This document shows, in pieces, positions 44,000-57,124 of a DNA stretch of 64,000 nt (position 1 is its first letter; the number at the start of each line of letters is the position of its first letter). This stretch comes from Biscogniauxia marginata (taxonomy: Eukaryota; Ascomycota; Sordariomycetes; Xylariales; Xylariaceae): positions 124,001 through 188,000 of the forward strand of contig MU404095.1 in NCBI GenBank assembly GCA_022695795.1, written 5' to 3'. The position numbers and the translations under genes are program-made. Below the pieces are notes generated by a model. That model did no database searches. It saw only the letters and a list, made by a program, of their open reading frames with translations, and was not told the origin of the DNA.

Positions 44000-44787
44000 A
44001 CTGCCCACTGTACAGAAGATTGGGTGGCCTACAGCTCGTAAGCGTATGGAGGGCAAGATGAGGATGCGATCAGAGGCCAAGGACTATTCGTACAACTGGT
44101 AAAATGCTGTTCTGTAAGGTGGGCAAATGTCGGCGCGCGTATGTTTACTTTGATTCCGAGTTTGGCAATGCACATCGGGACTGGGCGGGCTAGGTAACAA
44201 AAACAAATGCATGTGCATGGATGAATTACCTCCATTACCTCCCTCACCCCACCCAGCCATACCTTACCTTACCTTACCTAGTGGGCCTACCTAGGAGTAT
44301 GCACCTTACTCGCTTGGTCAACACACGTGGCTACTGATGTGGCGCTTTCTCTGATACCCAACACGCTAAGCCAGATACGTACTGATAAGCTTGGTGCACG
44401 AGCCACCTCATCCCTTCACAGATCCATGCCCACCTGAGATTGACAGATAATCGAGGTACGTACCAGCGGTGACGCCCCACGCCGACGATTGGCACCACTT
44501 GGCACCCCCCATGTGAATTCACCCCGCTACACCTGCTACCTAACCTAAGCCATTAGGTGGTTCGCATGCTGAGTAGGGACATCTTCTCCGTCGGTGAATC
44601 ACAGCTTTGATTTTCTTCCTTTTTTCTTCTTTTCTTACATCCAACCACCCCAGAATCCTTTATGAATATTAGTTAACGGTACTCTATAATGGCTTCAGCT
44701 CAGTAAATGACGCACAGCTTCGGCTGTGAGAGTCGTTCTTCGTTTGTTCTATTTTCTTGGGGACGGACGAGATACTGAACGGTCACC
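44000..44787. promoter_or_regulatory. Divergent promoter region, cut12 and gcn2
   Basis: The 788-bp interval lies between divergent start codons. It contains a stretch of TACCT repeats (44262-44293), a common feature of intergenic DNA in this window, and a pyrimidine-rich tract at about 44608-44640 before the gcn2 leader. Two short upstream ATGs (44662 and 44689) precede the gcn2 start and could act as upstream ORFs. Confidence 0.4.
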
Positions 44788-47700
44788 ATGGCGTGGAAAG
44801 CCTCTACACCCTTGAAAGTGCCCCAGCAGCCTACCAAAAACCACGATGACTCAAGCTACCCGGGCCTGAAGCCCACTACCCCAGATGCCGGTCCTCGAAC
44901 TAGGACTGAGTATATCGATGCCCAGAATGAGGAAATCATGGTTCTGAAGGCCATATATGGAGACGACTACATCGAACACAAGGCTACCAATGCTGCCTGG
45001 AAGAACTCGGAACCCTCGTTCGATATCCGCATCAAGGCCTTATCAGACGATGAAGTTGCTGTCACTCTGAGTATCGTGCTTACGGCCACATACCCCAAAT
45101 CACCGCCCCTTCTCAGTCTTAAGGACGATGGAACGTTGAGGGAGTCCACACTGTTTAAGTTACAGAAGTTCATCGAGGCCAAGCCAAAGGCCTTAGCTTC
45201 CCAGCAACCATCTGAACCTATGATCCACGAATTAGCTCAAGGTCTCGAGGAAATTCTTGAAGATGCTGCCCAGGCAAAGGCTCAGGGTCGCGAATTGCCT
45301 TCGTTGGAGGAGGAGCGGGCAGCCCATGAGGCCGAGTTGGCCAGGCAAGCCGAAGCTCAACATCAGGAGGAGGAGCGTAGAAAGCAAGACGCATTGAAAG
45401 AGGAAGAAAGAATGATGAAAGACATGATTCAGCAAGAGGTTGAACGTCAACGTACAAAGGCCAGGGAGTCGAAGAAGAGCAGAGCCCAATCGATGCCGAA
45501 TCATAGGTCCTCGAGCTTCAATTCTTCGGAAGCCAGCACAGTTGAGTTTGACGAATCGTGCGAGATAGTTGATTCTGCAGGAAACGTGCTGCTTTTCAAC
45601 ACCGTGACGGGCAAGACGGTCTTCCAAGAGGGTCAGATTTCGACAACCTACCGTGTTTGGCCGAGTCTGCCCGGGAAACGAGACTTCCCAAGCCTTGCTC
45701 TCAAAGAATTTGAGCTAGACTCGAGCTCGGAAGAGTCGAGTCATTTCAAGAAGCAATTACAAGCTCTAGAAGGAGAGTTGGAGTCCGTGAAGAAGATCCG
45801 TCATCGCAACATTCTTGAGCTTATGAATTTCCGCATCGACCGAGATTACGATGAGGATGATGACACGGCCTCTACGAGTTGGGTTGCTCGAGTTCTAACA
45901 CCTCTTGCGGATAAAGGGCCACTGGAAGAACTTCTGGAGCTAGCAGGACAACTTGATATTAGCAAGGTTCGCTCATGGACTGCAGACCTTCTCAACGCAT
46001 TAAGCCATCTACACAGCTATGGCATAATTCATCGGGACATCCATCCTGGGAACATCCTCCTCTTCCGGGAATCAACTGGCGATATTGTCCCCAAATTCTC
46101 CGATGTTGCATACCAGAGGGAGCTGTACGCGATCTGCCATAAATCCCAAGCTATTTCCTCGGTGAATTATGGTAGGTCTTCCTATTGGCTACCGCCAGAG
46201 ATTGCTGGAAATTCACGGCCACAATTCACCCAGAAGACCGACGTCTGGGATCTGGGTGTGGTTTTCCTGCAGATGATTTTTGGTCTAGATGTTTTCCAAA
46301 GGTACCAGTCTCCAACAACTCTCGTGGAATCACTCTCGTTGTCTAGCCCATTACATGAGTTGGTCGCTAGGTTTTTCAAACTAGACCCTAAAAAGCGACC
46401 TCGGGCATCTGAGTTGAGTTCCAGTGAATTTCTTGCTACCGATGCCCCGGTCATTGTTGAGGATTCGTCGTCCGTTTTATCTCCTTCACAATCAGTGACT
46501 ACTCTTCCACAAGCATTCTCTTTTCGCCCAAGACAGGACTCTGCTTCACGCGGCAATGTTTCCTCTAGATATAGAGAAGATTTTGTCGAAGAGGGTAGGT
46601 TGGGCAAGGGTGGGTTTGGAGAAGTTGTGAAGGCTCGGAAGAAGCTTGACGGCCAGATATACGCCATCAAAAAGATTGCGCAGCGCTCTCAATTGAGCCT
46701 TACAGAAATTCTAAAAGAAGTCAGGATGTTATCCCAGCTGAGTCATCCGGCAGTCGTCAGATACTACAATACCTGGTTAGAAGAGGTACATGACTTTTCC
46801 GACAGCGAAGGTGATTCATCGACCGAAGATTTCAATAGTGAAAGGTCGAAGGGCACACCTTCCCCAAACTCGGGCATCCAATTCACTGCTAGTACTGGTG
46901 GCTTGGATTTCATTTCTTCAAGCCATCCCATTATTGAGTTTGGGTACGATGAATCAACAAGTGAGGAGGAGAACGAAAACGAGGCTAACGGACACGGTCA
47001 TGATTATGACGATGATGATGATGATGCCGACGAAGATGACGAAGACGGTGTTGATTCAGACGAGGAAATCTCCAATGTGGAATCTGTGCTAGCTGACATG
47101 CCTTCACCAAGAAGAGTCCACAGTCATAATAGGCACGTAAAGACAGTGATGTACATCTCTATGGAATACTGCGATAAGAGGGTAAGTTATGGCAAAGCTG
47201 GGGACCCCTAACCCTTGGTATCTTAGTTTCTGTTGCTAACTCTGCAATCTTGAGACTCTGCGCGACCTCATCCAAAGAAATCTTTGGAAGGAAACGGAGG
47301 AGATATGGCGCTTGTTTCGCCAAATACTGGAAGGGCTGGTTCATATCCATGGGTTGAACATTGTTCATCGAGACCTTAAGCCAGAAAATATCTTCATAGG
47401 CGTTGGCCCGGCTGGGGTCAATAATGTCAAAATAGGCGACTTCGGGCTGGCCACTACCGGACACTTCGCCGACGATAAGCCTGTTGTCGACAAGCCCGCC
47501 GCCGCCATTGTGGACACAAACGACATGACAAGGAGTATCGGGACATCTTACTATGTCGCCCCCGAAGTTCGCAGCGAAGGTAGTGGATCATATACCTCAA
47601 AGGTTGATGTGAGTGAACGGCCAACCTAGCGTTACACCTTCAAGTATGGAGTTGACCTTTTTTTTTTATACAGATGTACTCACTCGGAATTATTTTCTTC

Positions 47701-49940
47701 GAGATGTGCTACCACCCAATTGTAGGCATGGAGAGAGCAGATAAGCTAGGGAAACTAGGCCAACATTCGGTTCTTCCGGATGACTTTCAGCCTGGCGAGA
47801 AGATGCAACCCGAGATTGTACTATCACTAGTCACTCACGACGTTACAGCACGGCCGTCCAGTGCTGAGCTCTTGCGCAGTGGAAAGTTGCCTATTCAGAT
47901 GGAAAATGAGACGACACGCAGAGCACTTGCGAGTCTTACGAATTCTGCCTCCCCATACTATCCAAAGGTCGTCTCAACTCTATTCTCAACACCAGTAGAA
48001 CCGACAAAAGACTACACATGGGATATGTCTCCGCCAAATCCAACTGCGACCGAACTCCTATACTTGGGTGTAGTGAAGGAAACGTTGACATCACTCTTTC
48101 GCCGTCACGGGGCGGTCGAGGCTCCTAGAAGTTCCCTCTACCCACGTTCTTCCCATTATTCGACGGACCAAAGTATCGTCAAGATGTTAGATCGGAATGG
48201 GACTATTGTGCAGCTTCCATTCGATCTCATGCTTGGGAATGCCCGGGTTCTCGCGAAGCAGACTAAACCCCCGGGAGTTCGCCGATCTTATACTTTCGGC
48301 AATGTCTACAGAGACAACCAGAATGGTGGGCAACCATTGACGATTGGCGAAGTCGATTTCGACATTGTCTCCACAGATAGTCTAGATCTGGCTCTTAGGG
48401 AGGCCGAAGTGATCAAAGTCTTGGATGAGATTATTGACACATTTCCTTCGACGTCACAGATGTGTTTCCATATTGGCCATTCGGACCTGTTACAGCTGAT
48501 ATTTGACTTGTGCAACGTAGATTTGCGTGCCAGGAAACTCGCGGCTGAATCACTAAGTAGGCTCAACATTCACTCATGTACCTTCCAGAAGATCAGAGCA
48601 GAACTACGATCACCATTAATTGGTATATCCGCAACAAGTATTGAGGACCTGCGACGTTTCGACTTCAGAGGTAAGAGCTATTTGTTCCACTCGAAATTTA
48701 CACTCCTCCCAGGAACTGACTATTACTAGATACACCAGCTAAGGCTTTTACCAAACTTAGGGCCCTATTCGATGGGAGTCCCTTGTATGAACGACTTCAG
48801 TCGACATTAGCACATCTCAAGGGTGTAGTGGAATACACGAAACGCCTTGGTGTACGTGCAAAAGTTTATATCAACCCGCTAAGCAGCGTCAAAGAGAACT
48901 TCTTCTCAGGAGGGATGCTATTCCAATGTCTATACGACAAGAAATTCAGGGATGTCTTTGCAGCCGGTGGGCGCTACGACAGTCTGATAAGAGCACACCG
49001 TCCCAAGATTAGTAATCAGGGCGAGGGGCCTCATGCTGTTGGCTTCAGCTTAGCATGGGAGAAATTGGCACGACTCCCTAAAACTAGTGCAAAGGCTTCT
49101 TCGAAGAAGTCAGAAGATGAAATATATGGAATCTTTAGTACAAGACGAGTAAGTTACCTTCCATCCGAGTCCTGTGTCCGTTATCTAATTACTATTGGCT
49201 TGTAGTGCGATGTACTTGTTGCGAGCTTTGATGCGCACACCCTTCGCACGACCGGTATAGAAATCCTGTCGACACTGTGGTCCCACGATATCAGTGCTGA
49301 ACTGGCCCGTGATTCTCGATCTCCGGAGGAGCTCGTCTTGAGAAATCGAGACGAAACCTACTCATGGATTGTCATTATTAAGCAAGATACGCTGAAAATC
49401 AGAACTATGGATCGCAAGGAGGTGCCAGATGAAGAAATCTCAATCCCTCAACTTCTACCTTGGTTACGGGCTGCACAACGCGAGCGCGGCTCTCGCCTTC
49501 ACTCCTTACAGAAGCATTCTGAAATCAGCAGTAGCTCGGCACCGGCTGCTCCTAGTGGTAGCGTAACACCCAACCCCGAGCAAGAAGTTCGAGTTCTCGT
49601 TGCCGGAACCAAGTCGAAGAAGTTCAACCGCCGCATCGTCATCGAGCAGGCACAGGCAAACGCCGCGGGGCTGGTGCAAACCTTCCTAGACGGCCCAGTT
49701 GCCGCTGTCGAGACTTCGGATGTTGTTCTAAACTTAATCGAGGAGACCGCACTGTCCGAACCTGAAAGCTGGCGTAAAGCCGAGCAGTCGGTGGACAAGA
49801 GCGAGAGAAGATACGTGAGAGAGATCCACGACATGCTAGCCGCATGGCGAACCACGTGGGAGAGTATGGGCGGAAGCCGCCACGCGTTTGTCTACAACTT
49901 CCGAACAACTAAGTGTATTTACTATGACCTTGGCGCGTAG
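44788..49940 (+). CDS. gcn2: eIF2-alpha kinase GCN2 (CPC3)
   Basis: This cytosolic sensor of uncharged tRNA phosphorylates eIF2-alpha under amino-acid starvation. Exons 44788-47181, 47255-47608, 47674-48670, 48730-49148 and 49206-49940 give 1632 residues. Domains in order: RWD (about 35-160, EYIDAQNEEIMVLKAIYGDDY) for Gcn1 binding; charged helix; pseudokinase (about 255-560) with HRDIHPGN but SDV in place of DFG; active kinase with glycine loop LGKGGFGEVVKA (about 608-619), the VAIK-type lysine in YAIKKI, an acidic insert of about 110 residues, HRDLKPEN, DFG and the activation segment RSIGTSYYVAPE; a HisRS-like region (about 1075-1480, with a degenerate YDSLI motif); and a C-terminal ribosome/dimer domain ending FVYNFRTTKCIYYDLGA. 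All parts are intact. Confidence 0.96.
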
Positions 49941-52600
49941 GGAGGTGGCTTGAGGGAATCGCTTGATGGAATCGCTTGATGGATGCACGGGTGATGGATG
50001 ATGGATGATGTACCACGACTGAACACGAGACAAATGTATTGACGGATGCTACTTGAAGCTACGGACTTTAGCTATCAGGGGGAGGGCGACAACTTTGTAC
50101 TACTCAGGAAATATGGACTGGATGTTTTGATTGTACTACTAGCACGCTCTATGTTGCAAGATAGATACCCGGAAATCACATCACTTTTGTGTTGAATGTG
50201 AATAAAGAACGAATTACTAGAGACCTACCTGTCAACAGTGTTGATGTTGTCGAGTTAGAGTTAGAGTTGGCATAACTAAGTTAAGAAGGCTTTTCGTTAT
50301 GGCCCAAGAGTACGTGTCACGATGATGAGCGTCATAATGTGTTTAAGTCATATACGATTGTACAAAGTGATTGATTGTATTTGTTAACTGTCATTTATCC
50401 AGAGTTGGGTCCATAATCCCTTGAACCAGATGTCGTGCCGCCGTATCGTCTCCTTCTTCTCCTTCGGTCTGCGCGAGCGCCCTACCCGGTGCCGGCGCCC
50501 GGAACCCCCTGAACTCGAGGTCCGGCAGCCACGCGGCGAGCAGCGCCTCCATCCAAGTCTCATCCGTTGCCGCGATACATGGAGCATCAGGTCGTGTCGC
50601 GGCAACGGAGACACCCAGCAAGTCGTGGGTAGAGGTTCAGCCAGGTCCTCGACGGTGTTTAGATTCCATGGAATCCATTTTTATTATCTATTGTTGAGAT
50701 ACCACCGATCGTGAACACACGGGATGGGACTATCGTAATTGTTGTTGTTACGACTCACCCGTTCCCGTGTGTATGTATGTGTATATAACAATTAGTCCCC
50801 CTCAGGATTGAAGACGGAAAGTCGTAGAAACTTTTGTTGTTCTTTTATTTTTAAGAGCCTAGCCGGCAGCGTTCTGCTTCTTCTTCTTGGGCGCCGTCAT
50901 CTCTATGTTTATCAGACTGGTGGTGATATGAATTGCTGTTTGCTCCCCCTGCTGGCCGATACTTGGTAGATGGGGGAGTGATTGGGAGGGAGGTAAGGGA
51001 GAGGAGGGGGAGGGGAGGGTGTGCAACTCTTGTATTGAAGCCCACACTTCTTCACCCCTCTTTCGAGAATTTCTTCATTCGATAGATCTCGCAGTTTCCT
51101 CATTCAATACCTGTGAAGTCGGACAAACATAATAGTCGCGAATCGCACTCCCAATGGTGTCGGGGGCATTTCGTTTCCATTCCCAGACCCCTCTGCATTA
51201 AGTATCTGTCTGCTTAATTGCAAGAGGGGTCTCATGGGGGTTGTTAAGAGGCCTTCACGGCCTATATTCTTCCTGGCATATTTATTCTAGGGGGTGGACT
51301 TGGTGGAGTTGCCATCAGCAGGTATTGACCACCTCATCTGGCCGGGGTACATAGCGGGGCGGCCCAGAGATGTGGTCCGGCGCGGTAGGTTTCACCGGCC
51401 GCTTCGAACGTCAATGCCACGCGCTGATGTCGCTGGCTGCAGAACCGTCCTCATACTCTGGCAGACCCGCCGAGAGTTCTGATGACTTGGCTCCCTCGGG
51501 CGTGGTAGAGCCCAAGTTCGCCGATGGCTCGCAGTTCAATATTGTCGTCCCCGACACGTCCGACCACGGCATGCCGCGCGGATGGCATCCAGGTACGACT
51601 CGTGCCTCGAAGTCGCTACCTGCCACTTGCTCCGCCTTGGTCTTTATGATCCAAAAGATTGGATAGATGAAGTTAAATTATGATCCAGTAGCTGGATGAA
51701 ATGATATCCGGGAGACTCGAGGTAAGTTCGACTTCACGCCGAAAACCTCCATGATCACTCTCCCCCGGCTAATATCTCTTAAGAGTGTTTCGCACACTAG
51801 TAGGTTTTGTACTTGTCCGAGCTCAGAAGGCTTGACTCTATAACGACGGCTTGGCTCACCGAGGAGATAGCTCTCGAACGCGTTTTGTCTGACAACCTAA
51901 CGGTTGTATAGGAGGCTTCATAGCCAATATCTAAGAGGGTGCCACTAGAAATGGTCCATCTACCTGACGACCTCGAGGTTCGTGGACTGTAGGCATTTTG
52001 TTTCGAACATAAGGGGTGGGCACTGGTCGTCATCTCCATTTCCGTGACTTTCCAGGATATGATGGGCAAGATCTTTGTCTTGATCTCTAATCTTCCGGTT
52101 ATCCGTCTTATATTTTGTGGGCGCACCGTCACAGTAGCCTTGGCTACTTGGTCTTTGGCCGAAGCCCTGGCCGAAGCCGGCTGATCGCCTAGCCTTCTTG
52201 GCTTTCTTCAAGGCCTGGTTCGACGATACGACCGGCATTCGTGCGCCACGTTGCATTTCCTCCCAGCCGGGTTCTCCCACCACCCGAAGCTTCTCCACGG
52301 CCTTGCGAGGCAGTGGTCGTACAGGACCCAGCTTATGTCTCTTCGATGCCGTGTTGGTAATTCGAGGCGAAGATGAACATGGGGTCTGAGAACCTGTGAT
52401 GGGCTGGCCGAGTCACGCCGCCGGGGGGACGGAAGATTTTTCTTCTCCTTATGCTCATTGCCGTTAGAAGCGACTTGACCTCTAGCTTGAGCCAGGGGTT
52501 AGTCTGGAGTGAGCTGCCACCCCCGGGGGCCAGACTGCACTGTAGCCGCTGAGACACCGACGGCATCAGTGGGGCTGAAGTGAAAGGCAGGTGGTTCACC
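49941..52600. other. Gene-poor region after gcn2
   Basis: After the gcn2 3' end there is no gene I can name. Minus-strand frames at 50621-50391 (GC-rich, 76 codons) and 52298-51960 (112 codons, Arg/Lys/Gln-rich) have amino-acid-like composition and may be exons of decayed or unrecognised genes. Both lack clear splice partners. Confidence 0.35.
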
Positions 52601-52679
52601 CACGAACTGGGAGTTAGGAGTCTTATCGACTGTATTGGATATTTGAAGCACCGATAGGAGGTAGAGCCATTGCGGGCTT

Positions 52680-53290
52680 CTTAAGTTAGGACTGTTGTCG
52701 CATTGCCTGTTACGACAATTTATATCGACAATTAGCGCAGATATGCTGTGCGATGCGAATACCTGTCTGCGGCAGGATACGTCCTTTAAAAGGACCTGAC
52801 CTGTTTCGTAGGAGACCTGGTCAAAGACTATTTCTTGGTCGGTTTATGTTCGGGGGCTGATTTGGCTCTCTCTTTTCCAGTAAATACAATATTTACAGTT
52901 ATACACCAAACTCCTCTTTGAAGCGAAGGTATCCATCGTCTTCCTCCACAAAGAGAGAGTCGGATTCCTCGCCGTCATTGGCATCGTGTGCCTCTTGAGC
53001 TCTCGTTGCCAGTCGAGTAACTGGCTGGGCAGCAATAATTTTGATTTTTATTGCCACTGCCCTTATAGTCAGGACAGTGGTGGCATTGCTTACTCTGCCA
53101 ATTATACCTACAGTTCGCACAACTGTATTTCTTGACCTGACTCCCTGGCGGCGGCAAAACGCACCCGTAAGGGCCCGCGTTGTTTTGGACCTTTTGGCAC
53201 GGGCTCTCGGCTTCTACCCAGACTACATAGGTAGTTGCCGCCGCCAGGTTTGCCCTTAAGAGGCCTCCATATCCGAGATTCCTCATTAAA
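52680..53290 (-). pseudogene. Decayed gene with duplicated DUF3716-like zinc motif
   Basis: On the minus strand, the segment around 53120-53060 reads Cys-Ala-Asn-Cys-Arg-Tyr-Asn followed by a Cys eight residues later, the pattern of the fungal DUF3716 zinc motif. It sits inside a 103-codon frame (53286-52975). A diverged second copy occurs at about 52760-52690 (CANCRYK, then a stop). The sequence leading into each copy is also alike (ILPQTGIRIAQHI versus VLPPPGSQVKKYS). Stops and frame changes between the pieces argue for decay. The role of the family is unknown. Confidence 0.4.
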
Positions 53291-54487
53291 GATCTGGATT
53301 GCCGGAATCGTTAAGAGACGGTTGGTTCACGTCTTTATGGTAGTGGTTCATGTACAGGCTGGTTCCCGCCGGTCTCTCTTGAGGCCTTCCCACAATCTCT
53401 GGTCTACGTCCATGTTCCTGTCCTCAGCTTCGGGACCAATCCAATTAGGAATGGTGACCTTCAGTTTAGAGGCATGGACGAGCTTATGATCTTCGTGATT
53501 GTCGGCGATATTCGAACCAGCCACCAGGAAGTGATTTATCTTGATCTTCCTGGTCTCCCTGGTACATGAGAGCTGCCCTCGTTGTGGACGGCGCACATCT
53601 CCTTAGGATGGATCCCCAGGGGGTATAGAGAGCGATATTCTTATGACTTTCAACTCTTCGGATTAAATTGAAAGTATATGAAGTAGACCGAAGCCAATCT
53701 GACTCGAGATGACCTCGTCAACTGCACGGACTTATGAGCCGCTTGGCAACCAACATTGTGGCATCGATAGCGTTGTTGATAGTAAGTGAGCGCCTTCTCT
53801 GCATTGTACGACGGTCCTAGGAGCCGAAGATAATATAGGAGTCCTTTACGGACTAGATTTTGAATTAAGAGACGATCCTGTCTTTGTTCTCCCTAAGGAA
53901 CCTTGCGAATCCAAGATGATTGTAACAGAATGATTTCTGCATTGGACAGCGGATGTATGCTCTATTTCCTCTAGAAGCACTGACGGACAATCTAGACCGA
54001 GAGTAATAGTGGCCAGGTGAGTCCCATTGACACCATGGTGCATCTTGACGTTGTTGGATAGAACGAGGTTGTCAAGCCGAGTTTTGTCACAGCTCGGGGC
54101 CATGATCGGACTGAGCTCAGGGGCATCAGCTGCCATTGCCATCATGAGCGTCCCGCCGACTAGGATGGCCAGGTACGCAAGAAGTGTTATGATAATCATG
54201 ATGGTAGGCCAGTATTCCCGAGGATATTGTCTTGTAGGGATATGATCATCGTGATGATGATGGATTAGTCTTAAGAACCCATATGGGCACCACCAGATTC
54301 AGCTCTGGGGGCATCTCGGTTATTGTATAGACCTAGCAAGCAGCTTGTGGACTATCCAGGAGACGAGAATAAGATCACGCGTTAGACGTCCGTCACAAAT
54401 GCCCGACGTTGACATATTCCGATATAGTGGGTTGAATTCCCCTGGCATGATGCCCACCCATCCTGATTGCTGCCCCTCGCTGTGAAT

Positions 54488-54565
54488 ATGTGCATGGCAC
54501 ACAAAGGACACTCTTGTCATTATGCGCGTGGCACACAAATGACGTTATGTGCATGACATACGAAG
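54488..54565. repeat. Degenerate short tandem repeat, three units
   Basis: Three successive variants of a TATGTGCATGGCACACAAA unit (ATGTGCATGGCACAC, ATGCGCGTGGCACAC, ATGTGCATGACATAC) lie head to tail in gene-free DNA. Confidence 0.6.
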
Positions 54566-56189
54566 TACTCTCTCGACATCCTTTGGAATGCACAATGGAT
54601 GATCGACCCTTTCGCCGTCTTTTAAGATGTCCATATGCCTTTAGGATATCGGCGAGAGGAGGGTTACTATGAACCTGGAATAGGTGTCCAGGTGAGATGT
54701 GGTTCCCCAAGAATATAGGGTTGTAAGAGACGCTTCTGCATCGAGGATGAGGTCTGAATAGATAGTGCGGTGAAGATATGAAGGTTGACGAGAGGTCAAG
54801 ATGATGTGGAGATAGAGTGACAAAGGCAGGGCCGTGAAGGCAGAATGGAGTGACACCACTATGATGATCCTGTCCATAATCACCTTACTTTCCTCCACAT
54901 TCATCCTAGGATAACGACCAATCGCCCGGGGCAAATCCCAACACGTCATCACCTTAAGCAAGGGAGAATAGGATGCCTGATGAGCTGGAGGCGAACATGA
55001 TTGAGCTCCAGCCTCGTAAGTAGGTCTTGTGGTGTGCTTCGTATTTGTGTAGGGGTACCGGGCATCCGAAGTAGTCTACATCAGGCACTATGTCCAGGAA
55101 GATACAGATATATGGTGGATTACTCCTTGAATCCGAAGTGATTACACATAGAAGCATAGCCGGCGCCGCGTAGAATGGTGTCTACCGAGGAGGCTGCACA
55201 GGTCGATTGTGTTTTGGTTGGTAGAACGACGGTCCGTAGGCAGGTTAGGCCCTCCCAGGAGTTCGTGGTCCGCACGATTGCTCAACATGAACTCATCATG
55301 GACCGGATCCATCTTTCGGCGAATATCACTTCGATATTTTATTACACCGATGGCTCGACGAACCACTGCAGTCGCCTCGCTCATGTGAGATCTTCATGGA
55401 AGCTGAGGATATGCCTTTCCGATGCACTCTGGTTAGTGGTTGCAATCGGAGCCGCTTTACTGGACACTGGTTAGAGAAATGCAGGCTTGTTTCTGGTAAC
55501 ATAGATGTACTCACCTTATTCCCTCCCAGTACGTCAACGAAATCGGACAACGCTTTCCAGAGAATACCTCCTTGGTGGGCACCGTGATGCTGTAAAACGC
55601 GTTAATAATGCTTCAAAAATTCATGCCGCTCAAGCAAAACTTTTGTGTATACTGTGAAGGTATCCAAGAATTTATTGTTCATGAATCTTAAGGGGCTGGG
55701 TTGGGGTGGGAGGTAGCTAGGACAAGTTCGTGAACTTGGTACAGCACGCCGACTTGCCCATCACTAAGAGAAGGCATGGGAATGGTGGGGCTGGGATGAA
55801 AGGACTGTTGAAAGCAATGAAACGGAGGAAGAGAAAAAGAAAAGAAGCTTACCATGGTACCCTTACAGCTCGTTAGGATCAGCAAAGCTGAAGAATAGAG
55901 GACGTAGATGTCAGATCGAGGCACACCACGCCGACCCAATGGCTCAGTAGGATACTTCGGTGACAGCCAATGAGTCCTCTGACTGGGATGACTGCGACGA
56001 CAAGCAGTAACATAGCCCGCAGATTGGTGGTTGTTAAAATTAGGATTCCAGATGGAATGTATGAATGATTTGAATATAAATAAGAAAGGGCATTGCATTG
56101 CAAAATATTGCAATGCAATGATGTTACCTGGTTCTTGCCAGGGTGGTGGTTGATTGTTATGAATAATATAGGAAAATATTATAGGATAG

Positions 56190-56213
56190 GTGTGGGTGTG
56201 GGTGTGGGTGTGG
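56190..56213 (+). repeat. (GTGTGG)n microsatellite
   Basis: Four units of GTGTGG/GGTGTG hexanucleotide in gene-free DNA. Confidence 0.8.
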
Positions 56214-57124
56214 ATGAGTAGGAGTGAGTGTCGGTAAGAATGGGTACTGGGGGCCAGGTATTTATAGGAAATGGGCAGGGTGCGGTGCAGACGCAATCAG
56301 CCGCTTAGAGGACAATAGAATTCCTGATTTCTATTGTGCCAGCGGGTGAATGGTATAGTACCTAGGTATGTTTCTAGGACAACAATAAGGGCAACACAAT
56401 CAGCCGGTCAACGAAATAGATCCTGAGGGGGATTTTTCCGTCTACCCTCTGATTTTTTTAATTGGTCCAATAGTAATTTTGGATTGAAACAAGATCACTG
56501 AGCAACGACGGTGGCAGTCTTTGTATTCTCAGCCCTAGCCCTAGGGGTCTTCACAAGACATCACGGAAAGCGACTATCTATATTTGTTCAGCATAGTTGA
56601 AGTCAGTATATTGTATTTTGAGCATCTGGGTATCACGTAATGAATCATGTCAGAACTTGGGAACTTTATTCATATTAATTAGATTTATATGGCCCCTTTA
56701 TAGCTTCTAATCACGAGCACCTAAGGGAATCATCAAGACTATTAAAGGACTATGCCCAGGCCACATTTAATTTTGAAGGTATACTGATGGTACTGGTGTA
56801 TGCTGGTACCTTGGGATGAAGGTATTTAGTCAGTGTAGTGACCAGATATATCACATTGTCCTCCATTGTCGGCCTGAGCGAAGCATCAAACCAAAAAGGG
56901 GGGCCTGGAAGATAAAGGTCAAGTAGGGAGACATGCACTGGATCTGAACGCTCAGCACCTAGAGAATATTGGACTAAATAACTTCCATGTGACACTATTC
57001 ACTCCAATTTCACTTTATACGAGATATCATGTTCATACCACTTCATCAATCTTTGCAATCTACCTATCCACCGTAATTTTATTATCTCCAGCCATGAACA
57101 ATCTTCACAGATACCCTACACCCG

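Larger units (their letters stand above)
53291..57124. other. Gene-poor region, 3.8 kb
   Basis: Many medium-length frames occur on both strands, but none has domains or convincing introns. A minus frame at 53596-53348 reads like an ordinary protein fragment (KVTIPNWIGPEAEDRNMDVD) and may belong to the same decayed gene as the zinc motifs. A degenerate tandem repeat of about 25-33 bp (GTGCATGGCACACAAA variants, three copies) lies at about 54488-54565, and a (GTGTGG)n microsatellite at 56190-56213. Confidence 0.4.
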
